This document shows positions 49,501 through 57,119 of a stretch of 61,172 bases of DNA, piece by piece. The notes under the pieces are model-generated. The model was not told where the DNA came from. It saw only the letters and a program-made list of their open reading frames with translations, and did not search any database. The position numbers were made by a program, and so were the translations under genes. The stretch is from positions 1-61,172 of the forward strand of contig JAFSIK010000014.1 in the NCBI GenBank assembly GCA_017439805.1, read 5' to 3'. Position 1 is the first letter of the stretch, and each line of letters opens with the position of its first letter. The DNA comes from Oscillospiraceae bacterium. Lineage in GTDB: Bacteria > Bacillota > Clostridia > Oscillospirales > Oscillospiraceae.

Positions 49501-50087
49501 GAAATTTTATCGTTTATACGCACAAGGTTATCGTTGGCGCTTCTGAGCTTGCGCTCGGCCTCCTCCTTGCGGTAGCGGTATTTGGAAATGCCTGCGGCTT
49601 CCTCGAAAATCTCTCTTCTTTCGCCGCTTTTTTTGGAGAGAATATCGTCGATTTTGCCCTGACCGATAACGGAATAGCCGTCACGTCCCAGGCCGGTGTC
49701 CATAAAAAGCTCGTTTACATCGCGCAGACGCACGGCCTGCTTGTTTATGTAATATTCACTTTCGCCGCTGCGGTAATAGCGGCGGGTGACCATGATTTCA
49801 CGCTCGTCCATGGGAAAAAGGCCGTCGGAGTTGTCCAGTATCAGAGATACCTGGGCATAGCCCATCTGAGGCCGCTTCTGAGTGCCGCCGAAAATAACAT
49901 CCTCCATCTTGCCCGAGCGCAGAGTACGGGCGCTCTGCTCGCCCATTACCCAGCACAGAGCGTCGGATATATTCGATTTGCCGCTGCCGTTGGGGCCAAC
50001 GATGGCGGTCACAGGCTCGTCAAAGGAAAGCCTTACCTTGTCGGGGAAGGATTTAAATCCCTGTATTTCCAGCGCTTTCAGATGCAT
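46521..50087 (-). CDS. smc: Chromosome segregation protein SMC
   Basis: ATPase of the SMC-ScpAB condensin. The 1188-residue protein has a Walker A GPNGSGKSN (31-39) and the N-head text SNISDALCWVMGEQ, two very long Ala/Glu/Lys/Arg-rich coiled coils (about 165-480 and 670-1000), a hinge domain between them (GIHGPVSRLVRVDEKYTVAIETALGG and the glycine-rich PGGSMTGGS), and the C-head with LSGGERAF (from 1089) and Walker B CIMDEIETALDE (1114-1125). It heads the unit smc-ftsY-rdgB-nadD/yqeK-LCP-rsfS-leuS and has its own promoter overlapped by an inverted repeat. Confidence 0.97.
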   Translation of the reverse strand: MHLKALEIQGFKSFPDKVRLSFDEPVTAIVGPNGSGKSNISDALCWVMGEQSARTLRSGKMEDVIFGGTQKRPQMGYAQVSLILDNSDGLFPMDEREIMVTRRYYRSGESEYYINKQAVRLRDVNELFMDTGLGRDGYSVIGQGKIDDILSKKSGERREIFEEAAGISKYRYRKEEAERKLRSANDNLVRINDKISELELQVEPLRRQAEEAKRYLEYRDELKILEAALWSEALERIERNEAKNRADFEAASQALDKAKAALETLYAEGEELTRRMGADEVAILSMRDGISAREVALAELESSLKMTESLATANAENEQRILAEMERESAKAKTAAEIVAARRERIAEIECEIEELAGKLTGLEESSGENMKNAAAAVAQAEGLRARRSQCAAAISAREAELAAMEENAQGSVLRGERVMARQAETAARLEKARRELGENNEDFEDARSEADEWAKKQENRAAALKNAETAVSNAAQRLSQMLVEKNSLSSRAAMLRDMEKGFDGYGKAVKTVMQSASNDKLKGIHGPVSRLVRVDEKYTVAIETALGGAMQNIVTTSRQSAKTAMEFLRDTDAGRATFLPMDAVKGVAMKEDYSAEPGFIAVASELVRFDERYAGIMEYLLGRTLVVENLALAVDMGKKYNSRLRIVTLDGQMLNPGGSMTGGSVSRKSGDISRANELEKILKELSLMESRLQAAEKAERDARRAREQAAEELENARVRQRFVDDEVASLKARGEALEQTVLQAEQDAAEAENEAKLWQAELAGAEPRKAAVKAEIEQLESEIADLDGRISESAAGREQLEEAAAAIYDKISAVRSSMAALEAEKTSCLGAIADFEVSAREYEETGIRQSAELEAIRRRSEELETGLAASGERLAGEREALAIQKEKLRESVNAKLQLEARKSACDREAQDASREIINLEREYARLEQKQAGGFMEEKHILDRMWETYGLTRSAAKVLAAQLENTNGAKTRAAKLKNEMSAMGNPNLGAIEEFQRVNERYTFLTTQRTDAETARDKLEGIIAGITRNMQSQFVEKFHQINESFQATFLDIFGGGSASVSLEDPNDVLGCGIEIKVQPPGKQVKSISLLSGGERAFIAIALYFAIIKVRPTPFCIMDEIETALDEVNTVRCAKYLRKMARNTQFIVITHRRPTIEEADVLYGVAMQEQGVSKVLSLRLGEMEKELGIS

Positions 50088-50108
50088 GTCGTTTTCTCTC
50101 CAAACATT

Positions 50109-50163
50109 AAAATGGCACCATTATCCATTAGATAATGATACCATTTTATCGCATTGTTGGCAA
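50109..50163 (-). promoter_or_regulatory. smc promoter overlapped by a 17-bp inverted repeat
   Basis: Minus-strand TTGCCA (50158-50163), 17 bases, TATCAT (50135-50140). The arms 50109-50125 and 50131-50147 form a 17-bp inverted repeat (two G-U pairs as RNA, 5-base loop) covering the -10 box. As RNA it is followed by a short U-rich tail, so it could also be a terminator for rnc. Confidence 0.65.
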
Positions 50164-50208
50164 GCAAAATATAGTGTTCAAAAGCTCTTTGTCACACAAT
50201 TTGTTGTA

Positions 50209-50889
50209 TTAATCCTTCTGGCGCAGGTCAAGTGCGTTGTGGGCGGCCGCCTGCTCGGCCTCTTTTTTGCTGTGCCCCACACCGCTGCCGATGGTCTCTC
50301 CGTTCAAAACCACCTCAACGGTAAAGCGCTTGTCATGGTCGGGGCCGCTTTCGCCGGTAAGGCGGTAGCTGAGATGGCTGTCTTTTTCCCGCTGGACAAG
50401 TTCCTGAAGAATGGTTTTGAAGTCTTTTCCCATACGGCCGGAGCGCACCTGAGGCAGTTTGGAAAGTATCAGACGATCAACGATAAGACGCACGGGTTCC
50501 TCCCCACCGTCAAGGTAAACCGCGGCCAGAACGGCCTCCATCGCATCGGCGTTGATGGAAGGACGCTCCCGTCCGGCCATCTGCTCGCCCTTGCCCAGAA
50601 GCAAATGCTCGCCAAGGCCGATTTCAGCGGCGGAGTCAGCCAGACTCTGCTCACACACCAGCGCGGCACGGATGCGGGTCAGTTCTCCCTCGGGTTTGTC
50701 ATGCAGGTCTCTGTAAAGAGCCTCCGCCACCACCTTGCCCAGAATGGAGTCGCCAAGAAATTCAAGGCGTTCGTTGCTCTGCACGCCGTTTTTTCGGTTT
50801 TCGTTGGCATAGGAACTGTGGGTCAGCGCCCGGCGGAGATATTCGGGATTTTTGAAGGTGTAGCCCAGACGCTGTTCAAGCTTTACCAT
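50209..50889 (-). CDS. rnc: Ribonuclease III
   Basis: Double-strand-specific endoribonuclease acting on rRNA precursors and mRNAs. The 226-residue protein has the catalytic signature NERLEFLGDS (39-48), a second acidic patch INADAMEAVLAAVYLDGG, and a C-terminal dsRNA-binding domain (DFKTILQELVQ, then GSGVGHSKKEAEQAAAHNAL). The ATG at 50889 is used because GGAGGG lies 7 bases upstream; the TTG two codons earlier is too close. It follows acpP and precedes smc. Confidence 0.95.
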   Translation of the reverse strand: MVKLEQRLGYTFKNPEYLRRALTHSSYANENRKNGVQSNERLEFLGDSILGKVVAEALYRDLHDKPEGELTRIRAALVCEQSLADSAAEIGLGEHLLLGKGEQMAGRERPSINADAMEAVLAAVYLDGGEEPVRLIVDRLILSKLPQVRSGRMGKDFKTILQELVQREKDSHLSYRLTGESGPDHDKRFTVEVVLNGETIGSGVGHSKKEAEQAAAHNALDLRQKD

Positions 50890-50913
50890 TGTCAAACCCT
50901 CCCAATAGCGGTA

Positions 50914-50934
50914 AGGCCGCCTTGACGGCGGCCT
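50914..50934 (-). repeat. GC-rich hairpin between acpP and rnc
   Basis: AGGCCGCC and GGCGGCCT form a perfect 8-bp stem with a 5-base loop, ending just before the rnc ribosome site. No U-run follows, so it is not a simple terminator; it may be an RNA-processing or stability element. Confidence 0.6.
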
Positions 50935-50940
50935 GTTGTT

Positions 50941-51177
50941 TTATTCTGCGATTTTTCTCTGGACAAATCTTACGACGTCACCCACGCTCTTGATGTTGGC
51001 AAGCTCTTCGTCGTCGATTTCGCCGAAGTCGAACTCCTCTTCCAGAGCCATGGTCAGCTCAACTATGTCGAGGGAATCGGCGCTAAGGTCCTCTTCAAAA
51101 AGGGTCTCCATGGTGATGTCTTCCACATCTACGGTAAACTGCTCAGCAACCAGCTGGCAAACTTTTTCAAATACCAT
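50941..51177 (-). CDS. acpP: Acyl carrier protein
   Basis: Carrier of growing fatty-acyl chains. The 78-residue acidic helical protein has the modification site DSLD with Ser35 ([23 protein letters not shown]). The ATG has GGGAGG upstream at a slightly long spacing. It is first in a two-gene unit with rnc and has a good promoter with a palindromic spacer. plsX, its functional partner in phospholipid synthesis, lies just upstream in a separate unit. Confidence 0.96.
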   Translation of the reverse strand: MVFEKVCQLVAEQFTVDVEDITMETLFEEDLSADSLDIVELTMALEEEFDFGEIDDEELANIKSVGDVVRFVQRKIAE

Positions 51178-51213
51178 TTTAAATAGTTTCCTCCCTAGTT
51201 TTTAACTGGCAAA

Positions 51214-51242
51214 AGAATAATTCATACTATCGAGTATGTCAA
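51214..51242 (-). promoter_or_regulatory. acpP promoter with palindromic spacer
   Basis: Minus-strand TTGACA (51237-51242), 17 bases, TATTCT (51214-51219). The spacer contains the perfect inverted repeat CATACT-ATCG-AGTATG (51223-51238), which is well placed for a repressor. Confidence 0.85.
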
Positions 51243-51271
51243 GTACTATTTAATAAAAAAATGGGAATTTT

Positions 51272-52306
51272 TTATTTTTCGCCCGCTTCGCGCCTGAGCT
51301 TCATAAGTTCGATGTTCTCGTTTATGAGACTTGCGATATCCTTGATGGCAAAATCACGGGCCTGAACAATTGCGCTGCGGATAGCTCTGGCATCGGAGGA
51401 ACCGTGAGCCTTGATAACAGGCTTGGAAATTCCCAGAATGGGCGCGCCGCCCACCTCTTTGTAATCCATCATGGAGCGCATGGCATAGAAATCTTTTTTG
51501 ATGAGAGCACCGGCGATTTTGTTTTTGGTGCTGGAATAAAGCAGGTCCTTTATCATGGTCATAAAGAACTTTGCCGCACCCTCGATGGTCTTGAGGACGA
51601 TGTTGCCGGAGAAACCGTCGCAGACCACAACGTCCGCGTCGCCCAGCAGAACACCTCTGCCCTCGATATTGCCCACGAAATTGATGTGGCCGGCATCACC
51701 GGCGGCTTTCAGCAGAGCATAAGCCTCACGCTGCAGGTCGGTGCCCTTGGTTTCCTCAGCACCGATATTCAGCAGACCCACACGGGGCTGGGGGATACCC
51801 AGAACGTTTTCGGAGTAGTAGGAACCCATATAGGCAAACTGCAGCAAAAATTCCGCAGTACACTCGGCGTTGGCGCCGCTGTCAACCAGCAGAGTCTTGC
51901 CCTTGGCACTGGGGATTGCGGTGGTGATGGCAACACGGCGGATGCCGCGGATACGCTTGGCAATAAGAGTTGCTCCGGTTACCAGAGCACCGGTGCTGCC
52001 GGCGCTGATAAAGGCGTCGCCTGCGCCGGAGGACAGCAGGTTAAGACCCACAACCAGAGAAGAATCCTTCTTCTCACGCAGTACGCCGGTGGGGTCATCC
52101 TCAATCTCCACCACCTGAGAAGCGTGAGCAATCTCAACTCCCTTGGGCAGAGTATCGTAGCCGTTTTCCTTCAGACAGGTGAGAATTTCCTCTCCCCTGC
52201 CCACAAGGATAACTTCCACGCCAAGCTCTTTAACGGCGTCAATGGCACCCAGAACTTCCGCCTGAGGGGCGTTGTCGGAGCCCATTGCGTCAATTATTAT
52301 CTTCAT
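51272..52306 (-). CDS. plsX: Phosphate acyltransferase PlsX
   Basis: Makes acyl-phosphate from acyl-ACP for PlsY. The 344-residue protein starts MKIIIDAMGSDNAP and has SAGSTGALV, the VDSGANAECTAEFLLQFA segment, GLLNIGAEETKGTDL, and CDGFSGNIVLKTIEGAA. The ATG at 52306 is fixed by this standard start and by GGGGAAAA just upstream; an earlier in-frame codon lies inside trmFO. It overlaps trmFO by 17 bases and is last in the greA-to-plsX unit. Confidence 0.96.
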   Translation of the reverse strand: MKIIIDAMGSDNAPQAEVLGAIDAVKELGVEVILVGRGEEILTCLKENGYDTLPKGVEIAHASQVVEIEDDPTGVLREKKDSSLVVGLNLLSSGAGDAFISAGSTGALVTGATLIAKRIRGIRRVAITTAIPSAKGKTLLVDSGANAECTAEFLLQFAYMGSYYSENVLGIPQPRVGLLNIGAEETKGTDLQREAYALLKAAGDAGHINFVGNIEGRGVLLGDADVVVCDGFSGNIVLKTIEGAAKFFMTMIKDLLYSSTKNKIAGALIKKDFYAMRSMMDYKEVGGAPILGISKPVIKAHGSSDARAIRSAIVQARDFAIKDIASLINENIELMKLRREAGEK

Positions 52307-53645
52307 TCTTTTCCCCTTCCCCTTCACAGGCGGGCTCTTCCTCAATGCCGAAAAAGCCGTTTATCTCCGCCAGAGCGCGCTGCGCTATCTGAAGGTTTTT
52401 TTGCTGCTTGCCCCGAACCTTATAGCCAAGGGGCGATATAATGCCGAAGTTTACGTTCATCGGCTGGAAGTTCGCCACGGACTCGTCGCTGACGTACAGG
52501 GACAGAGCGCCTATGGCGGTATTTTTGGACAGCTGGGGCAGAGTCTCTCCTCTAATCTCTGCCGCCGCGGCAAGAGCCGCGAAAAGTCCCGATGCGGTGG
52601 ATTCAACGTATCCCTCAACGCCGGTCATCTGACCGGCAAAGGACACACGTGTGTCCTTTCTGGCCCTGTACCAGCGGTCCAGAAGCCTGGGGGAATCTAT
52701 GTAGGTATTGCGGTGCATAACGCCGAAGCGCAGGTACTCCGCATTTTTCAGGGCGGGTATCATGGAAAAAACCGCCTTCTGCTCGCAGAAGAGCAGGTGG
52801 GTCTGACAGCCGACCAGATTGTATATGCTGCCTTCGGAGTTGTCCTTGCGAAGCTGCAGTACGGCGTAAGGCTCCTTGCCGGTTTTGGGGTCTTTGAGTC
52901 CAACGGGCTTCATAGGGCCGAAGCGCAGGGTGTCAACGCCGCGCCTTGCCATGACCTCCACGGGCATACATCCCTCGAAAACACCCGCATCCTCAAAGCC
53001 GTGCACCGGCGCCTCCTGCGCGCCGCACAGGCGCTCCCAAAAGGCCATGTACTCCTCTTTGGACAGGGGGCAGTTGATGTAATCGGGAGTACCCTTGTCA
53101 TAGCGGGAAGCAAACCAGGCGCTTTCCATATCAACGCTTTCAAAGCTAACCAGAGGAGCCGCCGCGTCAAAGAAATTCAGATACTCCGCACCGCCGAAAA
53201 ACTGTCGGATATTTTCCGAAAGCGCATCGCTGGTCAGAGGGCCGGAAGCCACGATTACCCGGCCTTCGGCGGGAATTGCGGTGACCTCCCCCTCCCTTAC
53301 GGTTATGTGGGGGTGATTTTTGATTTTCTCCGTGACCATTGCGGAAAAGCCTTCTCTGTCAACGGCCAGAGCGCCGCCGGCCTCTACTGCTGTGGCGTCT
53401 GCACAGGACATTATAAGGCTGCCGGCGCGGCGAAGTTCCTCTTTCAGCAGACCAACGGCGTTTGAAAGTCCCGCAGCGCGGAAAGAGTTGGAGCAGACCA
53501 GCTCCGCAAAGGTGTCAACATGGTGGGCGGGGGTCCTTTTTATGGGCTTCATCTCCCATAAGGTGACATCTATCCCCTTTTCGGCAAGCTGCCATGCGGC
53601 CTCACAGCCGGCAAGTCCGGCGCCGATAACGGTTACCGCGCTCAT
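52290..53645 (-). CDS. trmFO: Folate-dependent tRNA m5U54 methyltransferase TrmFO
   Basis: Flavoprotein methylating U54 of tRNA with methylene-tetrahydrofolate. The 451-residue protein has the FAD-binding VIGAGLAGCEAAWQLA near the N-terminus, the conserved ELVCSNSFRA with Cys51, ASGPLTSD, RRGVDTLRFGPMKPVGL, QLRKDN, and FAGQMTGVEGYVES with ANFQPMNVNFGI. Its ATG overlaps the topA stop (ATGA); topA-trmFO is a common Firmicutes pairing. Confidence 0.96.
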   Translation of the reverse strand: MSAVTVIGAGLAGCEAAWQLAEKGIDVTLWEMKPIKRTPAHHVDTFAELVCSNSFRAAGLSNAVGLLKEELRRAGSLIMSCADATAVEAGGALAVDREGFSAMVTEKIKNHPHITVREGEVTAIPAEGRVIVASGPLTSDALSENIRQFFGGAEYLNFFDAAAPLVSFESVDMESAWFASRYDKGTPDYINCPLSKEEYMAFWERLCGAQEAPVHGFEDAGVFEGCMPVEVMARRGVDTLRFGPMKPVGLKDPKTGKEPYAVLQLRKDNSEGSIYNLVGCQTHLLFCEQKAVFSMIPALKNAEYLRFGVMHRNTYIDSPRLLDRWYRARKDTRVSFAGQMTGVEGYVESTASGLFAALAAAAEIRGETLPQLSKNTAIGALSLYVSDESVANFQPMNVNFGIISPLGYKVRGKQQKNLQIAQRALAEINGFFGIEEEPACEGEGEKNEDNN

Positions 53646-55888
53646 GCCTTTGCCTCCGCCTTTTTGGTGGTCTTTTTGGCGGTGGACTTTGCCGCGGTTT
53701 TCTTTGCGGCGGTCTTTTTCGCAGTCTTTTTGGCGGTCTTCTTTTCCGCCTTGGCCTCATCGCCCTCGGTTTTGGAGGCAGGTTTCTTATAGCCGCCGCG
53801 CTTATCCTCGGGGGTGAAGTTGGAGCAGCTTTCATTTATGCAGAAAGGCTTTTTATGGCCGCGGCCGCTCTTTTTGAACATAGTCTGACCGCAGACGGGG
53901 CAGTTGTCCTTTACAGGGACGTCCCAGGTCATAAAACCGCATGTAGGGTTCTTTTCGCAGCCATAATACGCATAACCCTTTTTGGAGGTCTTTTTGAGAA
54001 TGCGGCCGCCGCAGACAGGGCACTTGCCGGGCATCTCAACCACCAGAGGCTTGGTAAACTTACATTCGGGGAAGCCGGGGCAGGCAAGGAATTTGCCGAA
54101 ACGGCCCACCTTAACCACCATCTGCTTGCCGCACAGGTCGCAGACTTCATCGCTGACCTCATCGGGCACCTTGATACGCTTGTCTTTAAGGTCCTCTTCG
54201 GCCTGAGAGAGGGACTTGCTGAAGCCTCCGTAGAACTCCTCAAGCAGGTCTTTCCAGTTGACCTCACCCTCCTCGACCTTGTCAAGGCTCTCCTCCATAT
54301 TGGCGGTGAACTCGGTGTTGACAATGTCGGGGAATTTTTCCTTCATAAGGTTGGTGACAACCTCGCCCAGGGGGGTGGGAACGAGAGCCTTGCCCTCTTT
54401 ATTTACATATTCGCGGTCCAGAATGATGGACACGGTGGCGGCGTAGGTGCTGGGACGGCCCACGCCCAGTTCCTCCATGGCCTTTACCAGGGTGGCCTCG
54501 GTATAGCGTGCGGGAGGCTGGGTAAAGTGCTGGGCGGCAATGGGGCGGGTGTACTTGAGCTTTTCGCCCTCCTCCACGGGAGGCAGGCCGGTGTTCTGCT
54601 CTTCCTTTTCCTCGTCTCTGCCCTCTTCATAGATGGCGGTATAGCCGGGGAACACCATCTCGGAAGCGGAGGCGCGGAAAGTGTATTCGCCGGCGGCGAT
54701 ATCGGCGGAAGTATTTTTATAAACAGCACTGGACATCTGGCTGGCAATGAAACGCAGCCAGATAAGTCTGTAAAGCTTATACTGGTCGGCGGTGAGGGAG
54801 CCTCTGATGTTATCCGGCTCAAGATTTACATCACTGGGGCGGATAGCTTCGTGGGCATCCTGTGCGCCGGGCTTGTTTTTGCCGCCGCGCTGAGCACCGA
54901 AGTAACAGAAATCCTTGCCGTAGCGGGAGGTAATGAAGCCTCTGGCGGCGGACACGGCCTCGGCGGATACGCGCTGGGAGTCGGTACGCATATAGGTGAT
55001 AAGACCCACGGCGCCCACGCCTTCAATCTCTATGCCTTCATACAGCTGCTGAGCCACGGTCATGGTGCGTCTGGGAGTCATACCCAGACGGCGGGAGGCC
55101 TCCTGCTGCAGGGTGGAGGTGATGAAGGGAGGAGTGGGTGCGTACTTCTTCTCGCCGGTTTTGATGGTATCGACAATAAATTCCTGATTTTTTACGTATT
55201 CGGAAACGGCATTGGTCTCGGCCTCGGTTGCAGGCTCGTACTTCTTGCCGTTTTTGGCGGCCAGACGGGCAATGAAGCTGCCCTTTGCGGCCTCCAGCTC
55301 CACATCAAGAGTCCAGTATTCTCTGGCCTCAAAAGCGCGGATCTCCTCTTCCCTGTCCACTACCATGCGGGTAGCCACGGACTGCACACGTCCGGCGGAA
55401 AGGCCACGGCGGATCTTCTTCCACAGCAGAGGAGACAGCTGATAGCCTACGATGCGGTCCAGAACACGGCGTGCCTGCTGGGCATCCACCAGGTCAAGGT
55501 CGATGTCGCGGGGATGCTGCACGCTTTCGGTGACGGCTTTTTTGGTAATTTCATTGAAAGTGATGCGGTGGGTCTTTTCATCGGACAGACCCAGCAGTTC
55601 CTTCAGATGCCAGGAAATAGCCTCACCTTCGCGGTCAGGGTCGGTTGCCAGATAGACGGCGTCGGCCTTTTCGGCGCTTTCCTTCAGGTCGCTGATAATA
55701 TCCTCTCTGCCTTTCAGGGGGATATAGTTGGGCTCGAAGCCGGCCTGGATATCAACACCGATGGTGCTCTTGGGCAGGTCGCGCAGATGACCCATGGACG
55801 CCTTGACCTTATAACCGGCGCCTAAATATTTACCTATAGTCTTTGCCTTCGCAGGGGATTCGACTATTACAAGGGCAGATTTTGCCAT
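53642..55888 (-). CDS. topA: DNA topoisomerase I
   Basis: Relaxes negative supercoils. The 748-residue protein has an N-terminal Toprim domain (VIVESPAKAKTIGKYLG, DPDREGEA at 83-90), the catalytic region with GLITYMRTDS (Tyr299), and three zinc ribbons near the C-terminus (CDLCGK, CPVCGG, CPVCGQ with their partner Cys). After these comes a Lys/Ala/Thr-rich tail of about 35 residues with repeated KKTAKKTA units, resembling histone-like DNA-binding tails. GGAGG precedes the ATG. Confidence 0.97.
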   Translation of the reverse strand: MAKSALVIVESPAKAKTIGKYLGAGYKVKASMGHLRDLPKSTIGVDIQAGFEPNYIPLKGREDIISDLKESAEKADAVYLATDPDREGEAISWHLKELLGLSDEKTHRITFNEITKKAVTESVQHPRDIDLDLVDAQQARRVLDRIVGYQLSPLLWKKIRRGLSAGRVQSVATRMVVDREEEIRAFEAREYWTLDVELEAAKGSFIARLAAKNGKKYEPATEAETNAVSEYVKNQEFIVDTIKTGEKKYAPTPPFITSTLQQEASRRLGMTPRRTMTVAQQLYEGIEIEGVGAVGLITYMRTDSQRVSAEAVSAARGFITSRYGKDFCYFGAQRGGKNKPGAQDAHEAIRPSDVNLEPDNIRGSLTADQYKLYRLIWLRFIASQMSSAVYKNTSADIAAGEYTFRASASEMVFPGYTAIYEEGRDEEKEEQNTGLPPVEEGEKLKYTRPIAAQHFTQPPARYTEATLVKAMEELGVGRPSTYAATVSIILDREYVNKEGKALVPTPLGEVVTNLMKEKFPDIVNTEFTANMEESLDKVEEGEVNWKDLLEEFYGGFSKSLSQAEEDLKDKRIKVPDEVSDEVCDLCGKQMVVKVGRFGKFLACPGFPECKFTKPLVVEMPGKCPVCGGRILKKTSKKGYAYYGCEKNPTCGFMTWDVPVKDNCPVCGQTMFKKSGRGHKKPFCINESCSNFTPEDKRGGYKKPASKTEGDEAKAEKKTAKKTAKKTAAKKTAAKSTAKKTTKKAEAKA

Positions 55889-55916
55889 AATTTTTCCTCC
55901 GATGCAGAGTTTATCT

Positions 55917-57119
55917 TCACAGGCTTTCCGACAGCTTAAAGCGGCCGCCGGGAAGCTGTATCGCGGTTGCTTCTATTTCAAGCATGGTAAGAGCCGACAG
56001 AACCTCCGGGGCGCTCAGTCCCGTCTGTTCTATTATCTCATCCCTGCTTTTTTCGCCCTCCAGAAGGCACATTGCCACAGCCTTCTCCTGAGCGGTGTTT
56101 TCGCGTAAAAGTTCCTCCAGCGCCGTCCTGTCCGGGCCGGCGGGAGCGGTTTTTTCGGTTTTGCGGGGTTTTTCGTCGGCTTCTTCCCGGGGCGGCGAGT
56201 ACTTCAATTCATTATCCGGGCGGCGCAGAACGCCGGGATAGTAAAGTTCGTATCCGGAAAGAACGTCCCAGCCTGTCTGTGCCATCTGGGCTCCGTCGTG
56301 AAGCAGCTTGTTGCTGCCACGACAGGTCGGAGAATTTATACTGCCGGGAACGGCGAAAACGTCCTTGCCCTGCTCGGCTGCGTGGTCGGCGGTTATCAGC
56401 GCGCCGCTGACCTCCGCTGCCTCAACCACCAGAACCCCCAGACTCAGACCGCTGATAATGCGGTTTCTGATGGGGAAATTCCAGCTGTAGGGTTTTGTGC
56501 CGGGCGGAAACTCGGTAATAAGAGCTCCGTTTTCAGCCACTTTTTCATATAATTTGCGGTTATAGGCGGGATATACCACGTCAATACCGCAGCCAAGGAT
56601 ACCGAATACTTTTCCTCCGGCCTCAAGGGCTCCCTTGGCAGCCATGGTGTCAATACCCTCTGCCATGCCGGTGATTACCGAACCACCGCAGCAGGCAATT
56701 TCATAGCTGAGCCTGCGGGCGCTTATCTGACCGTCGGCCGAGGCCTTTCTGCTGCCTACCACACCCACCGTAACGGCACCCTCCAGGGCGGCTATATCGC
56801 CGGTGTAGTAAAGCACCGGCGGCGGGCCGGGAATTTCCCGAAGGCGTGTGGGATAATTGTCATCTGTCAGGCAGATAACGCCGAATCCCCGTTTGCGGCA
56901 GGTCTCCAGCGCCATATCGGCAGCCTTCATGCCTTTGTTCATCAGAGCGGCAATATTTTTGCCGGAAAGCCCGCTTACACAGCGCAGCTGCTCTTCCCGG
57001 GCGAAATATATGCTTCTGGCGTCACCGAAATGCTTCAGCAGGCGCTCTGCCTTAACTCCGCCAACGCCGTTTACGGCGCTGAGCCATATCCAGTATCTGA
57101 TATCGTCCAGAGGACTCAT
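55917..57119 (-). CDS. dprA: DNA-processing protein DprA
   Basis: Loads RecA on incoming single-stranded DNA in natural transformation. The 400-residue protein has an N-terminal helix-hairpin-helix/SAM-like part (VNGVGGVKAERLLKHFG), the Rossmann-type DprA domain (VGVVGSRKASADGQ, ITGMAEGIDTMAAKGAL, GCGIDVVYPAYN, FPIRNRIISGLS, EVSGALITADHAAEQGKDVFAVPG) and a C-terminal winged helix. The ATG at 57119 is chosen for its AGGAAAGG site and ATGA overlap with the upstream gene; a GTG 24 bases earlier is possible. Found in many non-competent Clostridia too. Confidence 0.95.
   Translation of the reverse strand: MSPLDDIRYWIWLSAVNGVGGVKAERLLKHFGDARSIYFAREEQLRCVSGLSGKNIAALMNKGMKAADMALETCRKRGFGVICLTDDNYPTRLREIPGPPPVLYYTGDIAALEGAVTVGVVGSRKASADGQISARRLSYEIACCGGSVITGMAEGIDTMAAKGALEAGGKVFGILGCGIDVVYPAYNRKLYEKVAENGALITEFPPGTKPYSWNFPIRNRIISGLSLGVLVVEAAEVSGALITADHAAEQGKDVFAVPGSINSPTCRGSNKLLHDGAQMAQTGWDVLSGYELYYPGVLRRPDNELKYSPPREEADEKPRKTEKTAPAGPDRTALEELLRENTAQEKAVAMCLLEGEKSRDEIIEQTGLSAPEVLSALTMLEIEATAIQLPGGRFKLSESL

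Noticed and set aside
51223-51238. FapR or FabT operator at acpP
   Set aside because: The palindrome does not match the FapR (TTAGTACC-type) or FabT (TTTGA-type) boxes.
53855-55825. Plus-strand open frame of 656 codons opposite topA
   Set aside because: Antisense shadow of topA.
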